DNA of 33,847 nucleotides from Deltaproteobacteria bacterium. Its GTDB lineage: Bacteria; Desulfobacterota; Desulfarculia; Adiutricales; Adiutricaceae. Position numbers and translations under genes: made by a program. Shown in pieces: positions 1 through 8,800 of the stretch. The DNA is taken from NCBI GenBank assembly GCA_031254895.1, contig JAIRTO010000180.1, positions 1 through 33,847 of the forward strand. Direction: 5' to 3'. The notes below the pieces were generated by a model. That model had not been told where the DNA came from, did not search any database, and saw only the letters and a list, made by a program, of their open reading frames with translations. Numbering within the stretch: position 1 is the stretch's first letter; each line of letters starts with the position of its first letter.

Positions 1-120
1 AACGTCACCTTCACCATCAGTCTGATCATGCCCATCGCCATGGAAAAGGAGCTTCGCTTCGCCATCCGCGAAGGCGGACGGACTGTCGGGGCCGGAGTCA
101 TCTCGGAGATCATCGAGTAA
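1..120 (+). CDS. tuf: Elongation factor Tu, C-terminal end (partial)
   Basis: The first 39 codons in frame 1 encode the end of EF-Tu domain 3, including the family hallmarks [17 protein letters not shown] and [10 protein letters not shown], then TAA. EF-Tu is the GTPase that delivers aminoacyl-tRNA to the ribosome. The 5' end lies outside the window. Its position ahead of rpmG, tRNA-Trp and secE matches the classic bacterial tufB-secE-nusG arrangement, which supports the call. The GTPase domain cannot be judged from this fragment. Confidence 0.97.
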   Translation, partial: NVTFTISLIMPIAMEKELRFAIREGGRTVGAGVISEIIE

Positions 121-262
121 TTTCAGAGATATGGATTCAGGTGGGAGATGGGCTTCAATTATATGCCCTCTCCCGCCAGTTTTTTTGTTATAATGAAAAA
201 TGCCTCTTTTCTGAACCCGGGGGAGGGGATATTGTCGGAACGCAAATATCAGGTAGTGACCT

Positions 263-415
263 ATGCCTAGAGAAATCATCCAGCTTCAATGCACCGAGTG
301 CAAGAACAAGAACTATTCCACGACGAAAAACAAAAGGCGCACCCCTGGTCGTTTGGAAATCAAAAAGTACTGTCCCTTCGATCGCCGTCATACCGTTCAC
401 CGCGAAGTGAAGTGA
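263..415 (+). CDS. rpmG: 50S ribosomal protein bL33
   Basis: This 50-codon gene begins [15 protein letters not shown] and ends HTVHREVK, the normal length and layout of bL33, a small protein of the large ribosomal subunit near the E site. It resembles the zinc-binding (C+) form, with Cys10-x2-Cys13 and Cys37, but the usual fourth cysteine at position 40 is Asp (CPFD). The site is therefore incomplete by eye, and zinc binding is uncertain. It sits between tuf and tRNA-Trp, its usual place in many bacteria. The ATG was chosen because it gives the family-length protein. Confidence 0.95.
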   Translation: MPREIIQLQCTECKNKNYSTTKNKRRTPGRLEIKKYCPFDRRHTVHREVK

Positions 416-508
416 GCTTTTTTCCTGTTTTGGGGCTTGGCGGCCATTTTTGACAAGTCGGCGACGCCGGTCTTTTGAAGTCTTTGGTTCCGACGAAGCC
501 TTCGAGGG

Positions 509-528
509 GCGACGAAGTCGCGATTTTT
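509..528 (+). terminator. Short terminator-like hairpin after rpmG
   Basis: GCGAC-GAA-GTCGC forms a 5-bp stem with a three-base loop, followed after two bases by five T. It lies between rpmG and tRNA-Trp. The stem is short, so termination is likely to be partial at best. Confidence 0.35.
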
Positions 529-655
529 GGCGAAGTCTTTTTTGCCGCGGCCGGTTAGATTCCCTTTTTGGTTCGCTGCAATTAGCTTCGGCTCCGTTTT
601 GGCGATTCGTCGACCGGACGATTTTTTGATTCAGAAAAATTTGATTTGCTCGCAC

Positions 656-731
656 AGGCCAGTAGCTCAATTGGCAGAGCACCGGTCTCCAAAACCGGGG
701 GTTGGGGGTTCGATTCCCTCCTGGCCTGCCA
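656..731 (+). tRNA. trnW: tRNA-Trp (anticodon CCA)
   Basis: The acceptor arm AGGCCAG (656-662) pairs perfectly with CTGGCCT (721-727), followed by discriminator G728 and an encoded CCA (729-731). The anticodon stem CCGGT/ACCGG (682-686/694-698) encloses loop CTCCAAA with anticodon CCA at 689-691, which reads UGG. The T arm contains TTCGATT. A tRNA-Trp between tuf/rpmG and secE is a common bacterial arrangement, so it is probably co-transcribed with its neighbours. Confidence 0.97.
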
Positions 732-859
732 TGAGTCTTTAAAGTTTTTAAGAGCGAAGCTGCCGAATGGGCGTCGTCTCGCCTTTCTATGCCGCGATGG
801 GCGTTAGTTTTCCGCCAAAAGGAAAACGAATCGGCCAATATCTTCTTTCCGGTGGTTTT

Positions 860-1177
860 ATGTCCAAGCATCGCAAAAATAAGCCCGCCTCCGCTGATAG
901 CGGGCCGATTTCCTCGATCATCGCCGCGTCGTCTTCGGCTCAGGCCCCCAAGAAGACTAAAAAAGAGCAGGAAGAGGTCAAGCCCCCTAACAGCGTGGAA
1001 AAATTCTTCATTTTTCTGAAAGACGCGAAAAATGAACTGACCAGAGTGACTTGGCCCACTCGCAAGGAAACGGTCACCTCCACCGGGATACTTCTAGTGC
1101 TGGTGGGCATATCGGCCGTCTATCTGGCTCTTGTCGACGGCATATTAAATAGGCTTCTTCGTCTGATAGTCGGCTGA
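860..1177 (+). CDS. secE: Preprotein translocase subunit SecE
   Basis: This 105-residue protein is the single-membrane-span form of SecE, the clamp subunit of the SecYEG translocon in the inner membrane. The N-terminal half is Lys/Ser/Ala-rich and cytoplasmic. The conserved amphipathic segment FLKDAKNELTRVTWPTRKE (about residues 53-71) precedes one hydrophobic span (about 77-97). The open frame extends upstream to 767. I chose ATG 860 because it yields the usual length and begins MSKHRKNK; a modest GGTGG lies just upstream. It is followed by nusG, the standard order. Confidence 0.95.
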   Translation: MSKHRKNKPASADSGPISSIIAASSSAQAPKKTKKEQEEVKPPNSVEKFFIFLKDAKNELTRVTWPTRKETVTSTGILLVLVGISAVYLALVDGILNRLLRLIVG

Positions 1178-1203
1178 GCGATACGGCTTTCGTCCCCCAA
1201 AAC

Positions 1204-1220
1204 TTGGGCCTTCGGCCCAA
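1204..1220 (+). other. Hairpin between secE and nusG
   Basis: TTGGGCC-TTC-GGCCCAA is a perfect 7-bp stem in the 102-base secE-nusG gap. A second small stem, GAGTC/GACTC, follows at 1236-1252. Neither is followed by a T tract, so they look like RNA-processing or stability elements, not terminators. Confidence 0.5.
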
Positions 1221-1279
1221 TTAAACAAGTCTGACGAGTCTTCGCCGGACTCTTCAGAACAAATTAGCGAGATCAGAAA

Positions 1280-1819
1280 GTGGCCCATAATTGGTACGTG
1301 GTGCACACCTTTTCCGGGTATGAGAACAGGGTGAAGCAGGCCTTGGAGGAGAACATAAAAAAGCTCCACTTGGAGGAACTGATCACCGACGTCGTGTTGC
1401 CCATGGAAAACGTGATGGAGATGTCAAAGGCCGGTGGGCGCCGCACCTCTTCTCGAAAGCTTTTTCCCGGCTACATTTTCGTGCGCATGGAATTGAACCA
1501 GCTGACTTGGTCGACCATAAAGGAGACTCCCAAAGTCACGGGATTTCTGGGCGAGAAAAATACGCCTATGCCGATCTCTGACGTCGAAGCGGCGACCGTT
1601 CTGACTCAGATGGAAGAGGGCACCAAGAAGCCCAAGCATAAATTTCACTTCGAAGAAGGCGACGAAATCAAAGTCGTCGAAGGCCCCTTCACCAATTTCA
1701 CCGGAGTGGTCGAAGAAGTCAACGAAGACAAAGGCAAGCTCAGGGTTCTCATCAGCATATTCGGCCGGCCGACCCCCGTGGAGCTGGATTTCATACAGGC
1801 CGACAAGACCACCGGCTGA
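1280..1819 (+). CDS. nusG: Transcription termination/antitermination protein NusG
   Basis: This 179-residue protein starts at GTG with (M)AHNWYVVHTFSGYENRV, the hallmark of the NGN domain that binds the RNA polymerase clamp. The GYIFVRMELN segment follows in the middle. The C-terminal KOW domain starts about residue 127 (EGDEIKVVEGPFTNFTGVV) and in the family contacts Rho or ribosomal protein uS10. Length is normal. The GTG start is set by homology, because the Shine-Dalgarno is weak. A terminator about 120 bp downstream separates it from rplK, which is often co-transcribed with nusG in other bacteria. Confidence 0.97.
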   Translation: MAHNWYVVHTFSGYENRVKQALEENIKKLHLEELITDVVLPMENVMEMSKAGGRRTSSRKLFPGYIFVRMELNQLTWSTIKETPKVTGFLGEKNTPMPISDVEAATVLTQMEEGTKKPKHKFHFEEGDEIKVVEGPFTNFTGVVEEVNEDKGKLRVLISIFGRPTPVELDFIQADKTTG

Positions 1820-1862
1820 AGCCTGTCGCCTTCGTCGCGAGCGTCCGCGCGGCGCTCCCCAA

Positions 1863-1890
1863 TCTCGGACAAGACGTCTCGGACAAGGCG
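1863..1890 (+). repeat. Two tandem 14-bp repeats after nusG
   Basis: TCTCGGACAAGACG (1863-1876) is followed directly by TCTCGGACAAGGCG (1877-1890), with one mismatch, and then by a partial TCTAGAGAC. It lies between the nusG stop and its terminator. No function is evident. Confidence 0.8.
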
Positions 1891-1939
1891 TCTAGAGACA
1901 ATAATTGACCGCGCTCATCCATTGACGTAGCATCGCCCG

Positions 1940-1969
1940 ACAGAGAGGCCGACAAGCCTCTCTGTTTTT
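1940..1969 (+). terminator. Rho-independent terminator after nusG
   Basis: ACAGAGAGGC (1940-1949) pairs perfectly with GCCTCTCTGT (1956-1965) around a six-base loop, and the 3' arm runs into a T tract (1965-1969). It closes the tuf-rpmG-trnW-secE-nusG unit and implies that rplK needs its own promoter. Confidence 0.88.
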
Positions 1970-2070
1970 CTTGGGAAGTTCGACTTTTTTGGACTGCCTA
2001 GATCGGCTGGCCAAGAAATTTTTCAAAAAAACCAAGAGTTTGCCGTCATTTTATTTTTTTTGAAAAACTC

Positions 2071-2099
2071 TTGACAAAAACTAGATCTTCTGGCAGAAT
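2071..2099 (+). promoter_or_regulatory. Sigma-70 promoter for the rplK-rpoC operon
   Basis: A perfect -35 TTGACA (2071-2076) is separated by 17 bases from -10 CAGAAT (2094-2099, 4 of 6 consensus). It lies just downstream of the nusG terminator, and the DNA before it (about 2020-2070) is AT-rich like an UP element. A 9-bp inverted repeat (CAAGAGTTT 2033-2041, AAACTCTTG 2065-2073) overlaps the -35 and may be an operator. The predicted start near 2106 would leave a leader of about 415 nt before rplK. Confidence 0.65.
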
Positions 2100-2522
2100 C
2101 AACTATTTGACGGAGGCGTTTCCGGGTGGACTGGACGCTCTATTTTAAAGTCAACGAAAAGCTTATTAAAAGTTGTCCCTGGAATTGCTTTGACCATCAT
2201 TTTTATTTAAGACTTTTTTATTTTAAAAGATAGGCTATATTTGAAACATAATTGGAAACGAACATAAACAGCAAATAAAGAAATGCGCATTCTCGTCATC
2301 GGAGGCGAGGATGCGTCAATGAGGATGGGTCAACGAAGATTTGTCAACGAGGATGAGTCAACATTGATCTTTCCTTTTTGGGATCGAAAACGGCCTTGAT
2401 TTCGCGAGGCCAAAAAGACGGAAAGCGAATCCGTAATTTTTCCAGGCCTCTGGCGTAGACGAGAATGATTTCGAACCTGCTTTGGCCTGACCAGATAGCG
2501 TCATTTTAAGGGAGATGGTTTC
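2100..2522 (+). other. Long gene-free leader of rplK
   Basis: No convincing gene was found here. The first half is AT-rich with several T and A runs. The second half holds four 14-bp tandem repeats (2307-2362). The rplK Shine-Dalgarno GGGAGA sits at the end. In many bacteria L1 represses the rplK-rplA mRNA through a leader site, but I could not identify a convincing L1-binding structure by eye. Confidence 0.5.
2307..2362 (+). repeat. Four tandem 14-bp repeats in the rplK leader
   Basis: The units are GAGGATGCGTCAAT, GAGGATGGGTCAAC, GAAGATTTGTCAAC and GAGGATGAGTCAAC, abutting with no spacer. The consensus is GAGGATGNGTCAAC. They lie about 160 bp upstream of the rplK start, inside the predicted leader RNA. 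The differences between units suggest an old duplication. Confidence 0.88.
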
Positions 2523-2948
2523 ATGGCAAAGAAAGTCGTGGCTCAGGTCAAGTTGCAGCTGCCGGCCGGCAAGGCCGTTCCCGGCCCCCCCGTCGGGCCG
2601 GCTCTGGGCCAGTACGGACTGAATCTAGGCGAGTTCACCAAGGCCTATAACGCCAAAACTCAGGACAAGACTGGGACCATCATCCCGGTGGTCATAACCG
2701 TGTATTCGGACCGAACCTTCACCTTCGTGACCAAGACGCCTCCGGCCTCCATTTTGTTGAAGGACTTCGCCAAGCTGCCCAAGGGCTCCACCACGCCTGG
2801 CCGGACCAAGGTCGGACAGATCACCGAGGCTCAGTTGGAAGAGATCGCCAAGATCAAGATGGAGGATCTCAACGCCTGGAACATGGAGGCGGCCAAAAAG
2901 ATCATCGCCGGCACCGCCCGGAGCATGGGGCTGGAGATCGTCTCCTGA
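2523..2948 (+). CDS. rplK: 50S ribosomal protein uL11
   Basis: This 141-residue protein is the usual length of uL11, which binds the GTPase-associated region of 23S rRNA. It begins [18 protein letters not shown] and contains the proline-rich [15 protein letters not shown] segment (about residues 21-35) typical of the N-terminal domain. The C-terminal RNA-binding domain ends in the conserved [18 protein letters not shown] precedes ATG by seven bases. It is the first gene after the predicted promoter and is followed by rplA. Confidence 0.98.
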   Translation: MAKKVVAQVKLQLPAGKAVPGPPVGPALGQYGLNLGEFTKAYNAKTQDKTGTIIPVVITVYSDRTFTFVTKTPPASILLKDFAKLPKGSTTPGRTKVGQITEAQLEEIAKIKMEDLNAWNMEAAKKIIAGTARSMGLEIVS

Positions 2949-3138
2949 GCGATTTTCGCGCCGGAAAAATTTCGCCGAAGGGAGGCGGCTTGGAACGTTT
3001 GTAAAACCTTTCCAGTCGTCCCGTTTCCTTTACATTGGTCTTTGGCGCCTCCCAAAAAGAGAGGTTCCAGACCTTCCGACAAAAATGCAAATCCTTTGCA
3101 GCTGACCAAGCTCTTCGAGAGCCTTTGGGAGGAAGATT

Positions 3139-3849
3139 GTGACCGCCAGCAGAAAACATCGCGAAGCCGTCTCCATGGTGGATCGGCTCAAGAAATACAC
3201 TTTTGAGGAGGCCATTGGCCTTCTTTTGGAGTCTCCCAAGGCCAAATTCGACGAGACCGTCGAAATCGCCGTGCGCTTAGGCGTCGATCCCCGTCACGCC
3301 GATCAGATGGTTAGAGGCACGGTGGCCTTGCCCAACGGCACCGGCCGGACGGTCAGAGTGGCCGTCTTCGCCAAAGGCGACAAGGAAAAAGAGGCCCTGG
3401 AAGCCGGAGCCGACGTGGCCGGAGCCGAAGATCTGGTGGAGAGGGTTCAGGGCGGCTTCATCGATTTCGACAAGTCCGTGGCCACGCCCGACATGATGGG
3501 CCTGGTCGGCCGACTGGGCAAAATCTTGGGCCCGCGCGGCTTGATGCCCAACGCCAAGCTGGGCACGGTCACTTTTGACGTGGGCACGGCGGTGAAGGAG
3601 CTCAAGGCCGGCAAAATCGATTTCAGGGTCGACAAAAACGGCATCGTCCATGCTCCCATGGGCAAGGTTTCCTTCGCCAAGGATAAGATCCTGGCCAACG
3701 TCTCGGCCTTTTTGGATCAGGTTCAGCGCCTGAAGCCGACGACTTCCAAAGGCGCCTACGTCAAAGGTATCGCCATGACCACCACCATGGGGCCAGGCGT
3801 CAAGATAGATCCTCTTTTGGTCAAGGAGCTCAAAGCTTATCTGACTTGA
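3139..3849 (+). CDS. rplA: 50S ribosomal protein uL1
   Basis: This 236-residue protein matches uL1 in length. uL1 forms the L1 stalk of the 50S subunit and in many bacteria represses its own operon. The diagnostic [18 protein letters not shown] segment lies near residues 130-147, and the C-terminal [12 protein letters not shown] is typical. Translation starts at GTG 3139, with GGAGG at 3128-3132. The N-terminal residues from this start (ASRKHREAV, then [12 protein letters not shown]) align with the usual family N-terminus, so the internal ATG at 3175 is less likely. Confidence 0.97.
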   Translation: MTASRKHREAVSMVDRLKKYTFEEAIGLLLESPKAKFDETVEIAVRLGVDPRHADQMVRGTVALPNGTGRTVRVAVFAKGDKEKEALEAGADVAGAEDLVERVQGGFIDFDKSVATPDMMGLVGRLGKILGPRGLMPNAKLGTVTFDVGTAVKELKAGKIDFRVDKNGIVHAPMGKVSFAKDKILANVSAFLDQVQRLKPTTSKGAYVKGIAMTTTMGPGVKIDPLLVKELKAYLT

Positions 3850-3921
3850 AGCGAAAAATTAACGACTTCCCGCTCGCTCCCGCCTTTTTGGGGACGGGCG
3901 TTTTCACGATCCCCTCTTGGA

Positions 3922-3939
3922 CCGGCGCCTTCGCGCCGG
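3922..3939 (+). other. Stable hairpin upstream of the rplJ leader
   Basis: CCGGCGC-CTTC-GCGCCGG forms a perfect 7-bp GC stem with a four-base loop. No T tract follows, so it is not a classical terminator. It lies just upstream of the L10-leader-like structure and may belong to the same regulatory RNA. Confidence 0.55.
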
Positions 3940-3959
3940 CCCGAGAGAATTTTCGGACC

Positions 3960-4050
3960 AAAGACAACCGGTCGCCTAAGTGTAGGCTTTAATGGCGACG
4001 CCGCCGGTCGAGGTCGTGGTCATGCGCCACCTTGCTTGGGCCGAAAATGC
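3960..4050 (+). ncRNA. L10-leader-type autoregulatory mRNA structure
   Basis: The rplJ upstream region contains nested stems ACCGG (3968-3972)/CCGGT (4005-4009) and TCGCC (3973-3977)/GGCGA (3995-3999). They enclose a GGCTTTAAT-type loop and are followed by TCGAGGTC. This order, including the internal-loop asymmetry on the 3' side and the CGAGGT after the stem, matches my recollection of the bacterial L10 leader, which the L10(L12)4 complex binds to repress rplJL. The ends of the feature are approximate. Confidence 0.75.
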
Positions 4051-4112
4051 GAACCAAAGGTCTCGGCTGGCCGAGCCGGTTCGAAATAGCCTAAGAAAGG
4101 AGGTTAAAGTAG

Positions 4113-4724
4113 GTGGACAAACAAAAGAAAAAGACTGTGGTCTCGGTTCTGCTCGATGATCTTAAGAACGTCAAAGCCATTTACGTGACGGACTTCAATT
4201 CTTTGCCCGTCGACGCCATGGTGAGTCTGCGCAACAAGATCCGAGAGTGCGGCGGCCAGTACAAGGTCGTCAAAAACACTCTCATCAAGTTGGCCGCCAA
4301 AGATCATCCCTTGGAAAAGCTGAACGATCTTCTGGTCGGCAACAACGGCCTTGGCATGACCGATTCCGATCCGGCCGTCTTGGCCAAAGTCATGCAGGAT
4401 TTCGCCAAGGAACAGAGCAAGTTCGTCGTCAAAGGCGGCTTGTTGGACGGCAAAGTCCTAGATCCAGCTCAGGTCAAAGCCCTGGCTTCTCTGCCTTCCC
4501 GGGAGATCTTGCTGTCGACCATGTTGGGCGCCCTGCAAGCCGTGCCCACTTCGTTGGCCAGAGTCCTGGCGGCCGTGCCCCAGAAGCTTCTCTACGCCCT
4601 GACGGCCCTTAAGGACAAAAAAGACGCCGGACCCGAAGCGTCCGCAGCCGCCCTAAGCCCGGCCGAACCGGAAGCCGTCGTCGCGGCCGCGACCGAAGCC
4701 GAAGCCGTCGTCCCGGCGACCTGA
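4113..4724 (+). CDS. rplJ: 50S ribosomal protein uL10
   Basis: This 203-residue protein is uL10, the base of the L12 stalk. The N-terminal domain has AIYVTDFNSLPVDAMVSLRNKIRE and YKVVKNTLIKLAA (about residues 24-63), which bind 23S rRNA. The C-terminal helical segment carries L12 dimers. The tail from about residue 170 is an Ala/Glu/Pro-rich extension, longer than in E. coli L10 (about 165 residues). The start is GTG with an excellent AAAGGAGG (4097-4104). It lies behind an L10-leader-like RNA and ahead of rplL, so autogenous control is likely. Confidence 0.97.
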   Translation: MDKQKKKTVVSVLLDDLKNVKAIYVTDFNSLPVDAMVSLRNKIRECGGQYKVVKNTLIKLAAKDHPLEKLNDLLVGNNGLGMTDSDPAVLAKVMQDFAKEQSKFVVKGGLLDGKVLDPAQVKALASLPSREILLSTMLGALQAVPTSLARVLAAVPQKLLYALTALKDKKDAGPEASAAALSPAEPEAVVAAATEAEAVVPAT

Positions 4725-4823
4725 GCGTTTCCGCCGAGCCGCCGCCCAGTCAATTTCCCGGCTTAGCCGGACTAATTCCTACAAAATATTTCATCAGGCC
4801 GTTTATTGTCGGCTGGAGGAATC

Positions 4824-5207
4824 ATGACCATAACCAAAGCGGAAGTAATTGATTTTTTGAAGAACATGACCGTCCTTGAGCTCAGCGAACTCATCAAGGA
4901 CATTGAAGAGACCTTCGGCGTGACCGCCGCCGCCCCGGTGGCCGTGGCCGCCATGGGCGCCGCTCCCGGCGAAGCCGCCGCCCCCGTCGAGGAACAGACC
5001 GAGTTCAGCGTCGTTCTGACCGCCGCCGGCGCCACCAAAGTGGCCGTCTACAAGGAAGTCAGAACGATCACCTCTCTGGGCCTCAAAGAAGCGAAGGACG
5101 CCGTCGACAATCCTCCCATGGTCGTCAAGGAAGGTCTTTCCAAGGACGAGGCCAACAAGATCAAGGCTCAACTCGAGGGCGTCGGCGCCTCCGTCGAAGT
5201 CAAGTAA
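4824..5207 (+). CDS. rplL: 50S ribosomal protein bL12
   Basis: This 127-residue acidic protein is bL12 (L7/L12), present in several copies on the stalk and needed to recruit translation GTPases. The N-terminal dimerisation helices ([31 protein letters not shown]) lead to an Ala/Pro hinge. The C-terminal domain has [21 protein letters not shown] and [14 protein letters not shown] chose ATG 4824, with GGAGGA at 4815-4820, over the in-frame upstream ATG at 4806 because it gives the normal N-terminus (MTITKAE). Confidence 0.98.
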   Translation: MTITKAEVIDFLKNMTVLELSELIKDIEETFGVTAAAPVAVAAMGAAPGEAAAPVEEQTEFSVVLTAAGATKVAVYKEVRTITSLGLKEAKDAVDNPPMVVKEGLSKDEANKIKAQLEGVGASVEVK

Positions 5208-5232
5208 ATCCCGGCCGGACCGCGCCCCTTTT

Positions 5233-5269
5233 TTCCGCTTTTTTGCCGTTTCAGGCAAAAAAAGCGGAA
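5233..5269 (+). promoter_or_regulatory. Hairpin just after rplL (possible attenuator or processing site)
   Basis: TTCCGC plus six T plus GCC (5233-5247) pairs with GGC plus seven A plus GCGGAA (5254-5269), with one bulged A and a six-base loop. The T run lies in the 5' arm and no T tract follows, so on the + strand this is not a standard terminator. The long stem could be an RNase III substrate between the ribosomal-protein and polymerase genes. Confidence 0.55.
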
Positions 5270-5313
5270 TCTCCAAAGAGGCGTCAGTCCGGCTTGACCG
5301 CGTTTTTCGAGCG

Positions 5314-5349
5314 GCCGCCTTTTTGGAGCAGTCCTCCAAAAAAGGCGGC
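5314..5349 (+). promoter_or_regulatory. Second hairpin in the rplL-rpoB gap
   Basis: GCCGCCTTTTTGGAG (5314-5328) pairs with CTCCAAAAAAGGCGGC (5334-5349), with one bulged A. The layout is like the preceding hairpin: GC clamp, T run in the 5' arm, A run in the 3' arm, one extra A. The stem sequences differ otherwise. Confidence 0.55.
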
Positions 5350-5666
5350 GTCCAGCTCGATTCGACATGATGGCCTGATTTTACGCGACGATTTCAGGTC
5401 AGAGGCCGTCTCTAGCCGATCGGACGGTCTGCAATCGGCTTATTTCGGGCGTCGATTCGTTCGGCGTTTTGCGGCAAGCCGGTTATTCAGTCGACCTCGC
5501 CCAAAAAAGGGCGGAGTCGATTCCTCGCGCTTTAGCAGCCAGGTGGTCTTGCCGCTAAAGTTTCGCCTCACAAAGGGCCGCCATTCTTATGGTTACACCT
5601 GCAGCCCCTGGTCGGGTGGCAGACTGGAACTGCCAGTTTTTCCTGCTAAATTTTTTGGCTGTTTTA

Positions 5667-5689
5667 TTTTTGGCCAAGAAGGCCAAAAA
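5667..5689 (+). promoter_or_regulatory. Third hairpin in the rplL-rpoB gap
   Basis: TTTTTGGCC (5667-5675) and GGCCAAAAA (5681-5689) form a perfect 9-bp stem around AAGAA. It again has T in the 5' arm and A in the 3' arm. A weaker stem, GACGAAT/ATTCGTC, follows at about 5693-5718. Confidence 0.5.
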
Positions 5690-5845
5690 GGAAGACGAAT
5701 CCGTCGAAGACGATTCGTCGGAGCGGCTTTGCGCCGACCGTCGAACGCGTCCATGGCCGTTTCGCCTTTTTAGCCCAGCTTCTCGTTCATTTAAAACGAT
5801 CCGGTTCTGCTTTCAGGCAGAAGCCCCATTAGAGGAGGTCGAAAG

Positions 5846-8800
5846 TTGTCTTCTCCCGGCATAGACCTGCGCATCCGCAAAAGTTTCGGCAAGACGCAGC
5901 AAATAACCGAAATGCCAAATCTCATCGAGATGCAGCGCTACTCTTATGAGCGGTTTTTACAGAAAGACACCCCTCCTGAGGAAAGAGGCAACTTCGGCCT
6001 CCAGGCTGTGTTCAACAGCGTGTTTCCCATTCAGGATTCCCAGGGGCATTCGATTCTCAAATTCGAATCCTACGCCTTTGACGACGTCAAAAACGACGTG
6101 GACGAGTGCCTCTCCAAGGGCTTGACCTACGAGGCTCCCCTCAAGATCACCGTTTCTCTGGAGATCTTCAATCAGGACAGGGACACCGGGGCCACCAACA
6201 TCAGGGACGTCAAGCAGCAGGAGATCTATTTCGGCAATCTGCCTTTGATGACCAACCAGGGGACTTTCATCATCAACGGGTCCGAAAGGGTCATCGTCTC
6301 TCAGCTGCACCGCAGTCCGGGCATCTTTTTCGATCACGACCGCGGCAAGACCCATTCCACCGGCAAGATTCTTTATTCCAGCCGGATAATCCCCATGCGC
6401 GGCTCTTGGCTGGATTTGGAGCTGGATCCCAAGGGCTTGATCTTCGTGCGCATCGACAGGAGACGCAAGTTTCTGGTCACCGTGCTTCTGAAGGCTCTGG
6501 GCTACACCTCGCAGCAGCTGCTGGAGTATTTTTACCCCGTTCAGACGCTTCGCTTCAACGAAAGCGGCGTCGCCACCCGCGACGTGACGGGGATGCCCCG
6601 CAAGGAGGCCATAGAGCTTCTGGCGGGCAGCCGTTCCATGCAGGACGTCGTCGATCCCAAGACGAACAAGACCTTGGCCGCGAAGACCAAAAAGTTCACC
6701 AAGCCGGGTCTGGACGGTCTCTTCAAGATGGGCTACACCGAAGTCGAGGTCGATCCGAGGGATTTCTTCGGCGGCTACGCCGCCCGGGACGTTTACAATC
6801 CCGACACCGGCGAGGTCATCCTGGCCATGAACCAGGTGTTCGACGAGGACTCCTACCGTCTGATCCTGCATCACGGCATCGCCGAGGTTCCCCTCTTGTG
6901 CATCGACGACAAGATCAGGGTCAGTCATTCCTTCAGGGACACCCTGGCCGAGGACAAGCTGGAGACGGAAGAAGACGCCATCATCGATCTCTACAAGAAA
7001 AACCGGCCCAGCACTCCGCCGAACCTTGAAGTGGGCAAGGCTTTTTTGAACAATCTGTTTTTCAATCCCGAACATTACGATCTTTCCCCGGTCGGCCGGA
7101 TGAAGCTCAATTACCGGCTTTTCAGCTCCGACAAGCAGCTGGAGGCCGAGCCGACCCTGAACACTCTCCGGCCCATCGACATCTTGGCCGCCGTGAAGGA
7201 GCTCGTTCGCCTGAAAGACACCGACGGCGCCGTCGACGACATCGACCATTTGGGCAATCGTCGGGTCAGGGCCGTGGGCGAGCTTTTGGAAAATCAGTAC
7301 CGCGTCGGTCTGGTTCGCATGGAAAGGGCCATCAAGGAAAGAATCAGCCTTCAGGAAGTCGACACCATGCTGCCGCACGACCTGATAAATTCCAAGCCGG
7401 TCACCGCCGTGGTCAAGGAATTTTTCGGCACCAGCCAATTGAGCCAGTTCATGGATCAGAACAACCCCTTGTCGGAGATCACCCACAAAAGGCGACTGTC
7501 CGCTTTGGGTCCAGGCGGCTTGACCAGAGAGAGGGCCGGTTTCGAGGTTCGCGACGTCCATCCGACTCACTACGGCCGCATCTGTCCCATCGAGACCCCT
7601 GAAGGTCCGAACATCGGTCTCATCGTCTCTCTGTCCACCTTCGCCAGGGTCAACGAATACGGCTTCATCGAGACTCCTTACCGCAAGGTGGAGAACGGCG
7701 TGGCCACCGACGAAATCAACTACCTGACGGCTCTGGCCGAGGAAGACAAGGTCGTCGCCCAGGCGGACGTGGAGTTGGATTCAGGAAATCGTCTTGTTCA
7801 GGATTACGTGCCCTGTCACATCAACGGCGAATTCGTGCAAAAGCCGCCCGAGGAAGTCAAGCTCATGGACGTTTCGCCCAATCAGCTCGTCTCCGTGGCC
7901 GCTTCCTTGGTGCCCTTTCTGGAGCACGACGACGCCAACCGCGCCCTGATGGGCGCCAACATGCAGCGTCAGGCCGTGCCGCTTTTGCGGACCGACGCCC
8001 CCCTCATCGGAACCGGCATCGAGGACGTGGTGGCCCGGGACTCGGGAGTCATCATCACGGCTCAGTACGACGGGGTGGTCGAGGACGCCGACGCTTCCCG
8101 CATCGTCATGCGCTACACCAGTCAAGAGGCCAGCGACAAGGCCGACTGGATCCGCATCTACAAGCTCAACAAATTCCAGCGCTCCAATCAGAGCACCTGC
8201 TTCAACCAGCGGCCCATCGTCAAACCGGGCGACGTGGTCAAAAAGGGGCAGGTCATAGCCGACGGACCGGCCACGGATCTGGGCGAATTGGCTCTGGGCC
8301 GTAACGTCATGGTCGCCTTCATGCCCTGGGGCGGGTACAATTTTGAGGATTCCATCCTCGTTTCCGAGCGTTTGGTGAAAGAGGACATCTTCACTTCCGT
8401 GCACATCGAGGTCTACGACACGGTCGCCAGGGACACGAAGCTGGGCCCGGAAGAGATAACCCGAGACATTCCGAACTTGGGCGAAGAGTCTCTGTCCAAT
8501 CTCGACGAGGCGGGCATCATCCGCATCGGGGCCGAAGTCAAGCCCGGCGACATTCTGGTGGGCCGCATCACCCCCAAAGGCGAAACCCAGCTCACTCCCG
8601 AAGAAAAGCTTTTGAAGGCCATTTTCGGCGAGAAGGCCTCCGACGTGAAGGACACGTCTTTGCGGGTTCCGCCCGGCATCGAAGGAACCGTCATCGACGC
8701 CCGCGTCTTTTGCCGCAAGGGCGCCGACAAGGACAAGAGAAGCCTGGAGATAGAGGAAGACGAGATCAAGCGCATCCTGAAGGATCAGGACGACGAGATC

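Larger units (their letters stand above)
5208..5845 (+). other. Long rplL-rpoB intergenic region with hairpins
   Basis: This 638-base gap has no convincing gene; the open frames in it lack family resemblance. It holds three long hairpins (separate entries) and ends with the rpoB Shine-Dalgarno. In E. coli this gap is about 320 bp and contains an attenuator and an RNase III site. A similar role is plausible here but not demonstrated. Confidence 0.55.

Noticed and set aside
188-871. Antisense 227-codon frame across rpmG and tRNA-Trp
   Set aside because: It overlaps two well-supported genes, including a tRNA, and has no family resemblance.
5243-5864. Frames of 176 and 91 codons in the rplL-rpoB gap
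   Set aside because: They are Arg/Phe/Pro-rich readings of hairpin arms and repeats, one overlaps the rpoB start, and neither has a ribosome-binding site.
5957-7570. Antisense frame of 537 codons in rpoB
   Set aside because: A shadow of rpoB codon bias, with no independent support.
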